Assembly (NCBI GenBank): GCA_023127905.1
Contig: JAGMEZ010000389.1
Coordinates: 1 to 8,010 of the forward strand
Direction: 5' to 3'
Source of the DNA: Caldifarciminota bacterium
Lineage (GTDB): Bacteria > Hydrothermota > E44-bin80
Length of the DNA stretch: 8,010 nucleotides
Each line of letters opens with the position of its first letter. The first letter of the stretch is position 1. Below are positions 1-4,436 of this stretch, piece after piece. Both the position numbers and the translations under genes were made by a program. A model generated the notes under the pieces. It was given only the letters and a program-made list of their open reading frames with translations, made no database searches and was not told the DNA's origin.

Positions 1-1
1 A

Positions 2-100
2 ATCATTGAAACTTCGGATGGGGCATATATTATAGTTGGAAATACAGGGTCATTCGGGTCAGGTGGTTTTGATGTATATCTTGTTAAGTTCAGGCAATAA
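2..100 (+). CDS. C-terminal end of a probable beta-propeller-type repeat protein (partial)
   Basis: Only the last 32 codons are present; the gene begins before the window and ends in TAA. The peptide contains the pattern DGAYIIVGNTGSFGSGGFD followed by VYLVKF. This resembles one blade of the repeats (G-G-Y-I-I-x-G-x-T-x-S-F-G-x-G-x-x-D-x-Y-L-x-K) found in tandem in secreted or surface proteins of many environmental bacteria. In such proteins the repeats are thought to fold as beta-propeller blades; the function is usually unknown. No sorting or anchoring domain follows the last repeat, so the protein ends on the repeat itself. Family membership is inferred from a single repeat, so the overall architecture and cellular location cannot be judged from here. 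Confidence 0.65.
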   Translation: MIETSDGAYIIVGNTGSFGSGGFDVYLVKFRQ

Positions 101-169
101 TCACCTACTCTCTCACCTTTAAGCAACAATACTCCCCTCTTTCAAATAGGAGAAGTTACATAACCCGGT

Positions 170-222
170 GCTGAGAGAAGCCGAAGTACTCATCTCATTG
201 GGAGCTAAATTATCTCTCCAGC
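170..222. repeat. Imperfect inverted repeat (possible RNA stem)
   Basis: GCTGAGAG at 170-177 can pair with CTCTCCAGC at 214-222, giving eight base pairs with one bulged C. The loop is about 36 bases. It could be a weak stem in the 3' untranslated region of the upstream gene or a chance pairing. No T-run follows it, so it is not a standard intrinsic terminator. Confidence 0.25.
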
Positions 223-309
223 GAGTTAATTAGGTATTACCATTTGGCAGATTATTTTATAGAAACCTGCTCTCCATAATTCCTTCTAATCACTAACCTT
301 GCATTCTGG

Positions 310-353
310 AAAAAGTGTAATGAATCCATGACTGTTCGCTCCGGCCACTTTTT
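310..353. repeat. Inverted repeat just upstream of the cysS -35 box
   Basis: AAAAAGTG at 310-317 is exactly complementary to CACTTTTT at 346-353, with 28 bases between the arms. The right arm ends two bases before the -35 hexamer at 356. It might be a regulatory site or part of a weak terminator for the upstream gene. The arms are AT-rich and the loop is long, so chance is also plausible. Confidence 0.3.
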
Positions 354-355
354 GC

Positions 356-383
356 TTGACATGTATCATTTTAGTGTGATAAT
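356..383 (+). promoter_or_regulatory. Sigma70-type promoter of cysS operon with extended -10
   Basis: A perfect -35 hexamer TTGACA (356-361) is separated by 16 bases from the -10 hexamer GATAAT (378-383), which matches five of six consensus positions. The dinucleotide TG at 375-376, one base before the -10, makes it an extended -10 promoter. Transcription would begin near position 390, giving a leader of only about 20 bases before the start codon. That leaves no room for a T-box or attenuator, so this tRNA synthetase gene is probably not controlled by a leader RNA. Confidence 0.75.
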
Positions 384-400
384 AGATGAGAAAATGTTAT

Positions 401-406
401 GGAGGT
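401..406 (+). promoter_or_regulatory. Ribosome binding site of cysS, fixes the TTG start
   Basis: GGAGGT is a near-perfect Shine-Dalgarno sequence placed five bases before the TTG codon at 412. An in-frame TAG (409-411) stands directly before that TTG, and the next in-frame ATG comes only after the catalytic HIGH motif. The TTG is therefore the only workable start. Confidence 0.85.
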
Positions 407-411
407 TATAG

Positions 412-1785
412 TTGATTCATATATATAATACACTTACCAGGAAGAAAGAAGAATTTATTCCTCTTGAAGAGGGTAAGGTTAAAATTTATTTCTGTGGTTT
501 AACGGTTCAGGACAGACCACATATCGGTCATTTCAGGGCATTTATAACTGGCGATATACTGAAACGATATTTTGAGTACTCCGGTTTTGACGTTACCCTT
601 ATCATGAATTTTACTGATATTGATGATAAATTGATTAAAAAGCAAAATGAGACAGGTGAAGATTATAGACGAATTGCTAGAAGAATTATCGATGAATTCT
701 TTGACAATGCTGATAAACTAAATATAAAAAGAGCAGATTTTTACCCCGAGGCAACAAAGCATATACAGGAAATCCAGGAATTTGTTTCAAGATTAATAAA
801 AAAAGGGATTGCTTATGTCTCAGGCAATGATGTCTATTATGATGTTTCGAAATTCAAAGGTTATGGAAAATTATCAGGAAAAAAAATTGATGAACTTCGT
901 GTAGGTGCAAGGGTAGAACCCGATGAGAATAAGAGGAATCCTGTTGATTTTGTCGTATGGAAGGGTGCAAAACCGGAAGAACCCTGGTGGGAAAGCCCTT
1001 GGGGAAGGGGTCGACCTGGATGGCATATAGAGTGTTCTGCTATGAGTATACATTATCTTGGTGAAACTTTTGATATTCATGGCGGTGGTGCAGACCTTAT
1101 CTTTCCTCATCATGAAAATGAGATAGCACAGAGTGAAGGTGCAACAGGAAAACCCTTTGCAAGATATTGGGTACACAATGGAAGATTAAATCTTAAAGGT
1201 GAAAAGATGTCAAAATCTATTGGAAATGTTGTACTAATCAGTGATATTCTTAAAACCTATAAGCCTGATGTAGTGAAATTGTATATTCTCTCTACACATT
1301 ATAGAAGTCCTTTAGATTACTATGAAGAGAGAATAAAGGAACAGGAAGGTGGGTATGAAAGATTAAATCAGATTCTATTTCTCTTGTCCCAGACGAAAGG
1401 GAAAGGTGGCAAAGTAAATAAAGAAATAATAGATAAATTTAAAGAAGCAATGGATGATGATTTCAATACACCAAAGGCGCTTTCTGTCATATATACTTAC
1501 ACAAAGGATATTTTTGAAACAATAAAGAGAAATCCTGATAAAAAATTGATTCTGAGTGCGAAAGAGACATTAAAAGAAATGCTCTCTGTTCTTGGGCTTT
1601 TTGAATCAGTAGAGGAAGACCATATTAAGCATGATGAAGAACTTATTGAACTGCTTTTGAAATTACGTTCAAACTTAAGGGAGAAAAATCTGTATGAATT
1701 ATCTGATAAAATTCGAAATGGATTAAAAAATCTCGATATCGAGATAGAAGATACACCTGAAGGAAGCAGGTGGAAAAGGTTATGA
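412..1785 (+). CDS. cysS: Cysteinyl-tRNA synthetase (CysRS)
   Basis: This cytoplasmic class I aminoacyl-tRNA synthetase joins cysteine to tRNA-Cys using ATP. At 457 residues it is close to the E. coli enzyme (461). The ATP-binding signatures are intact: HIGH at residues 37-40 and KMSKS at 265-269. The expected zinc ligands that select cysteine are visible as C28, C208, H233 and E237, the last two within PHHENE. A C-terminal helical region ends in the family's EDTPEGSRW pattern. Translation starts at TTG with a strong ribosome binding site. The segment CGLTVQDRPHIGH departs from the commoner CGPTVYDxxHIGN and recalls CysRS of actinobacteria and other divergent groups. The related mycothiol ligase MshC is unlikely because length and C-terminal domain match CysRS. 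The gene heads a two-gene operon, its stop codon overlapping the next start. Confidence 0.97.
   Translation: MIHIYNTLTRKKEEFIPLEEGKVKIYFCGLTVQDRPHIGHFRAFITGDILKRYFEYSGFDVTLIMNFTDIDDKLIKKQNETGEDYRRIARRIIDEFFDNADKLNIKRADFYPEATKHIQEIQEFVSRLIKKGIAYVSGNDVYYDVSKFKGYGKLSGKKIDELRVGARVEPDENKRNPVDFVVWKGAKPEEPWWESPWGRGRPGWHIECSAMSIHYLGETFDIHGGGADLIFPHHENEIAQSEGATGKPFARYWVHNGRLNLKGEKMSKSIGNVVLISDILKTYKPDVVKLYILSTHYRSPLDYYEERIKEQEGGYERLNQILFLLSQTKGKGGKVNKEIIDKFKEAMDDDFNTPKALSVIYTYTKDIFETIKRNPDKKLILSAKETLKEMLSVLGLFESVEEDHIKHDEELIELLLKLRSNLREKNLYELSDKIRNGLKNLDIEIEDTPEGSRWKRL
1768..1773 (+). promoter_or_regulatory. Ribosome binding site for the radical SAM gene, inside the cysS 3' end
   Basis: AGGTGG lies eight bases before the ATG at 1782 and within the last codons of cysS. 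An alternative start is GTG at 1770, with AAGGA (1760-1764) five bases upstream, which would add four residues. The ATG is preferred because it overlaps the cysS TGA as ATGA, the usual geometry for translational coupling. Confidence 0.5.
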
Positions 1786-2555
1786 ATGTCTTACCATTGA
1801 AACCCGGCATAATATATGGACCTGTTAATTCAAGAAGGCTTGGGCGATCTCTTGGAATTAATCTCTCCCCAGTAAAACATAAATTGTGTTCATTTAACTG
1901 CATATACTGCCATTTTGGATGGACTGAGCGCGTGACAACAGATGTATTTGAGCATATCAATGATTTTCCAACAAAGGAAGATGTCTTTTTAGAAGTTCGA
2001 AGAGCACTCAAGGGCATTCCTAATCTTGATTATATAACCTTTTCTGGTGATGGAGAACCTACTATACACCCAGAATTTGAACAAATCGTAGAAGGAGTGA
2101 AAATAATTAGGGATGAAATTTTACAGTCTACACCTTTAGCTATTCTTTCAAATTCATCATTTCTCAATAATGTTAGTGTTAAGAGGGCACTATCGAATGT
2201 TGATGTTAAGATTTTTAAACTTGACGCAGGAAATGAGGAAACTTTTCAAAAAATTAATAAACCTGCAAAAGGAATTTTCTTAAAAGACATAATTGAATCG
2301 TTAAAAAATGAGAAAGACTTCATTATTCAGACAGTTTTTGTTAAGGGAAGTGTTGATAATACAAAAGAAAATAATATTTCAGAATGGATAAAAGCCATTG
2401 GTGAAATTTCACCTATAAGAGCCCAGATATACTCTACAGACCGTCCTGTTCCAGAGGTGGGAATAAAAAAGGTAAGCAGAAAAAAACTTGAAGAGATTGC
2501 ATTACGAACTGAAGAAGAAACGGGAATTCAAGTTAAAGTATTTTCTTTGGAATAG
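1782..2555 (+). CDS. Radical SAM protein, COG0731 (TYW1-related) family
   Basis: This 257-residue protein carries the radical SAM signature C36-x3-C40-x2-C43, which binds a [4Fe-4S] cluster used to cleave S-adenosylmethionine. The preceding YGPVNSRRLGRSLGIN is typical of the COG0731 family, named after the wyosine enzyme TYW1. SGDGEPT at 88-94 is the SAM-contacting glycine-rich motif, and IYSTDRPVPE near the C-terminus also fits the family. It contains only these three cysteines, so it lacks the second cluster ligands that TYW1 has before its SAM cluster and should not be called a wyosine synthase. The true substrate of such bacterial members is unknown to me. The ATG overlaps the cysS stop, so the two genes are coupled, hinting at tRNA or translation chemistry by association only. 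GTG at 1770 is a possible alternative start. Confidence 0.9.
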   Translation: MNVLPLKPGIIYGPVNSRRLGRSLGINLSPVKHKLCSFNCIYCHFGWTERVTTDVFEHINDFPTKEDVFLEVRRALKGIPNLDYITFSGDGEPTIHPEFEQIVEGVKIIRDEILQSTPLAILSNSSFLNNVSVKRALSNVDVKIFKLDAGNEETFQKINKPAKGIFLKDIIESLKNEKDFIIQTVFVKGSVDNTKENNISEWIKAIGEISPIRAQIYSTDRPVPEVGIKKVSRKKLEEIALRTEEETGIQVKVFSLE

Positions 2556-2566
2556 TATACTAAACA
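2556..2566. other. Convergent gene junction without a visible terminator
   Basis: The radical SAM gene (+) and the SEC59-like gene (-) end only 11 bases apart. I see no GC-rich hairpin with a T-run on either strand nearby. Transcripts from the two operons probably run into each other or end by another mechanism. Confidence 0.6.
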
Positions 2567-3154
2567 TCAGAAAAACATATATTTAACTACTTCCATTATC
2601 AACCCACTCACTAAAGGAAGCATCAAATTATCATCAACTCCGAAAGGAAAAAGTTCAACAGTAGAGGCACCGATAGCTCCTGCAATTGTAACCCTGAGGG
2701 GAAGATTGTGTATAAAGAACGAAATAACTATGCAAAGGATTAAACAGGCGAGGCTTCCTTCAAGGGTTTTCTCACCTGAAATGGAAATTTTTCCAAATTT
2801 TGTGCCAACAAAGTATGCTATTGTATCACCAACAGATAGAAAAAGAAGGGCAGCAATAGCAACAGGTTTTGAAAAAAGAAAAACTGCAAGAAATGCTGAC
2901 AGTAAATATGTAGATGCACCAGTAAATATTTTCTTTTCCTTTTCCCATAGCATTTTTTCAAAAATTCGATAAAATATTCTTCCAAGCGGTTTTATTTCAA
3001 GTCTAAGGATATCAGCTAAGTAGGATATAAACGTCAAAGAAAAAAGAAGAATTAACATTTCTCTACGTTCAAGATATATATATAATAACGGAAAGAATGC
3101 TGTTAGTAAATGAAGGAATTTTCTTACCTTTATACCTTTGCTTAATTTTTTCAT
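2567..3154 (-). CDS. SEC59/dolichol-kinase-family integral membrane protein
   Basis: This 195-residue, strongly hydrophobic protein has several predicted membrane segments (roughly 13-28, 33-50, 82-118, 135-150 and 153-193). It matches the family of CTP-dependent lipid kinases that includes dolichol kinase SEC59, yeast diacylglycerol kinase Dgk1 and plant phytol kinase VTE5. Visible signatures are R11-K12-x-x-H15, the core VGDTIAYFVGTKFGK at 108-122 followed by KTLEGS at 129-134, and DDNLMLPLVSG at 174-184. Family members phosphorylate a membrane lipid alcohol; for this bacterial member the substrate (polyprenol, diacylglycerol or other) is unknown. Databases often label such proteins phosphatidate cytidylyltransferase, but the motif set fits the kinase group better. 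It starts at ATG ten bases after the MFS stop, with a weak GAGTG site seven bases upstream, and appears to be the last gene of its operon. Confidence 0.85.
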   Translation of the reverse strand: MKKLSKGIKVRKFLHLLTAFFPLLYIYLERREMLILLFSLTFISYLADILRLEIKPLGRIFYRIFEKMLWEKEKKIFTGASTYLLSAFLAVFLFSKPVAIAALLFLSVGDTIAYFVGTKFGKISISGEKTLEGSLACLILCIVISFFIHNLPLRVTIAGAIGASTVELFPFGVDDNLMLPLVSGLIMEVVKYMFF

Positions 3155-3164
3155 TATTTCACTC

Positions 3165-4436
3165 TTAATATATTTTTCTTATAATATCTTTTTTTAGACT
3201 AAATTTCATTGAGAAAAAGAATGCTAAAATACTGGCTGAGAGGGATAAAGAAAAGAGAATATTAAAAGAAACATAATCAATAAGTAAACCACCAATTGTT
3301 GGGAGAAAGAGAACCGGAGCTATCATAGTATTCATAAACCCAACGTAAGTTGGGATTTTTTCTGAAGGAGAAATATCGAGAAGTGCGTTTGGGAAACCCA
3401 ACCAGATTCCCTGGATTGTTACTCCAAGAAGAAAGAAGATGAATAGATCATAAGCAAGATTGATATGTTTGATATAGCTTAAGAGAATAAGAATTGGTGG
3501 CAAAATACTAATTGCAGCTGTTCCCCTCAAAACAAGATGGTTTCCTTTGTTCCTACTTAAATTCCCCCAGAGGAGGTTTGAAATAATTGCTCCAAGAGTC
3601 TGGGTAGATACGAAAAACCCGACGGTACTGAGTTCAATTCCATGATTCTGTTTTATAAATATTATGTAGAATGGAATTGACATTGTGTTAACTCCCAAAA
3701 ATATTCGTATTAAAAATAGGTTGAAAAATTTCTTATCCTTTTTTAGTGTAGCAATGCCATCTGAGATGAAAACAGCAAATCTTTTCCTCCTCCTCGTTAC
3801 TATATTACTAACTGGTTCTTTAATCAAGGAGAAGGACAGAAAAGCCATTGACATAAAAAAGGTAGCTATAAGGAAGAGAATACCAAAATTAACAGGGTAA
3901 TTGAATCTTTTTATAATATAACTTACTAAAAATCCCGCAACAACGCCAAGACTTCCTCCTATTCCCATTCTCCATGCCCACAAACTTCCTCTTATGTCCG
4001 AAGGGAAAACCTTACCAATAATATCCATAAAAGATATGCCGGCAAGACCACCTGATAGAGAATATGCAAAGAAAAGAAGGATAAATATTGTAAGAACTCC
4101 AGTCCTTGGTGCTTCTGAAAACAGAATAATAAATAGTGAGATAATTAAAATAATCAATGAACGCAAAATTGCCAAATATATATAAAGGGGTTTTTTACTT
4201 TCTTTGTGTTCCACAAAACCTGCTACAAATATCTGCGGCAGTGGCCAGCTTGCTGTTTCAATAGTATTTACAAGTCCAACAAAGAATCTTGAATTGGTTA
4301 AAGAATTAATAAACATAGGCAGAACAGTTGAGCCACCGATAAAAGCATAGGCGATGTTATAAAAAACACCGTTCATTATTCCAGAATAATAATTCTTTCT
4401 AAAGTTATCCCTGCCAGAAATTTTTAATTCGTTCAA
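3165..4436 (-). CDS. Major facilitator superfamily (MFS) transporter
   Basis: This is a polytopic membrane protein of about 423 residues, the usual MFS length, with alternating hydrophobic segments consistent with about twelve membrane helices in two halves. The basic loop between the second and third helices (EHKESKKP, residues 76-83) sits where MFS motif A normally lies, and a charged central loop (EPVSNIVTRRRKRF) separates the halves. The substrate cannot be told from sequence; drug or metabolite export is only a guess. The frame stays open to TTG at 4460, with an ATG at 4451. I prefer TTG at 4436 because AGGAGG precedes it by exactly six bases. This gives a 32-base overlap with the end of dinG and suggests translational coupling. 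The 3' neighbour starts ten bases downstream. Confidence 0.88.
   Translation of the reverse strand: MNELKISGRDNFRKNYYSGIMNGVFYNIAYAFIGGSTVLPMFINSLTNSRFFVGLVNTIETASWPLPQIFVAGFVEHKESKKPLYIYLAILRSLIILIISLFIILFSEAPRTGVLTIFILLFFAYSLSGGLAGISFMDIIGKVFPSDIRGSLWAWRMGIGGSLGVVAGFLVSYIIKRFNYPVNFGILFLIATFFMSMAFLSFSLIKEPVSNIVTRRRKRFAVFISDGIATLKKDKKFFNLFLIRIFLGVNTMSIPFYIIFIKQNHGIELSTVGFFVSTQTLGAIISNLLWGNLSRNKGNHLVLRGTAAISILPPILILLSYIKHINLAYDLFIFFLLGVTIQGIWLGFPNALLDISPSEKIPTYVGFMNTMIAPVLFLPTIGGLLIDYVSFNILFSLSLSASILAFFFSMKFSLKKDIIRKIY

Larger units (their letters stand above)
101..355. other. Intergenic stretch upstream of the cysS promoter, no gene seen
   Basis: This stretch lies between the stop codon of the repeat protein and the cysS promoter. 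I see no convincing coding frame, tRNA or riboswitch. It contains two inverted repeats, listed separately. A frame from 163 stays open to a TAG at about 232-234 and then to about 295, but the peptide is not recognisable and I do not call it a pseudogene. There is no clean GC-rich hairpin followed by a T-run, so the terminator of the preceding gene is not evident. Confidence 0.6.

Noticed and set aside
165..225. GGTGCTGAGAG followed by CCAGCG, loosely like a TPP riboswitch
   Set aside because: The conserved CTGATCTGG-AATGCCAGCG core is missing, and the downstream gene is cysS, read from its own promoter at 356-383.
163..295. Possible decayed coding fragment in the intergenic gap
   Set aside because: The frame is short, has an internal stop, and its translation resembles no family I know.
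330..355. GTTCGCTCC resembling a tRNA T-loop
   Set aside because: No matching acceptor, D or anticodon arms can be built around it.
356..411. T-box leader expected before a tRNA synthetase gene
   Set aside because: The predicted leader is only about 20 bases and no T-box core sequence is visible.
399..428. Nine-residue ORF (ATG at 399) overlapping the cysS start
   Set aside because: Its ATG overlaps the cysS ribosome binding site and has no such site of its own; probably chance.
1643..2017. 124-codon open frame on the - strand across the cysS/radical SAM junction
   Set aside because: It is antisense to two well-supported genes and its product shows no family features.
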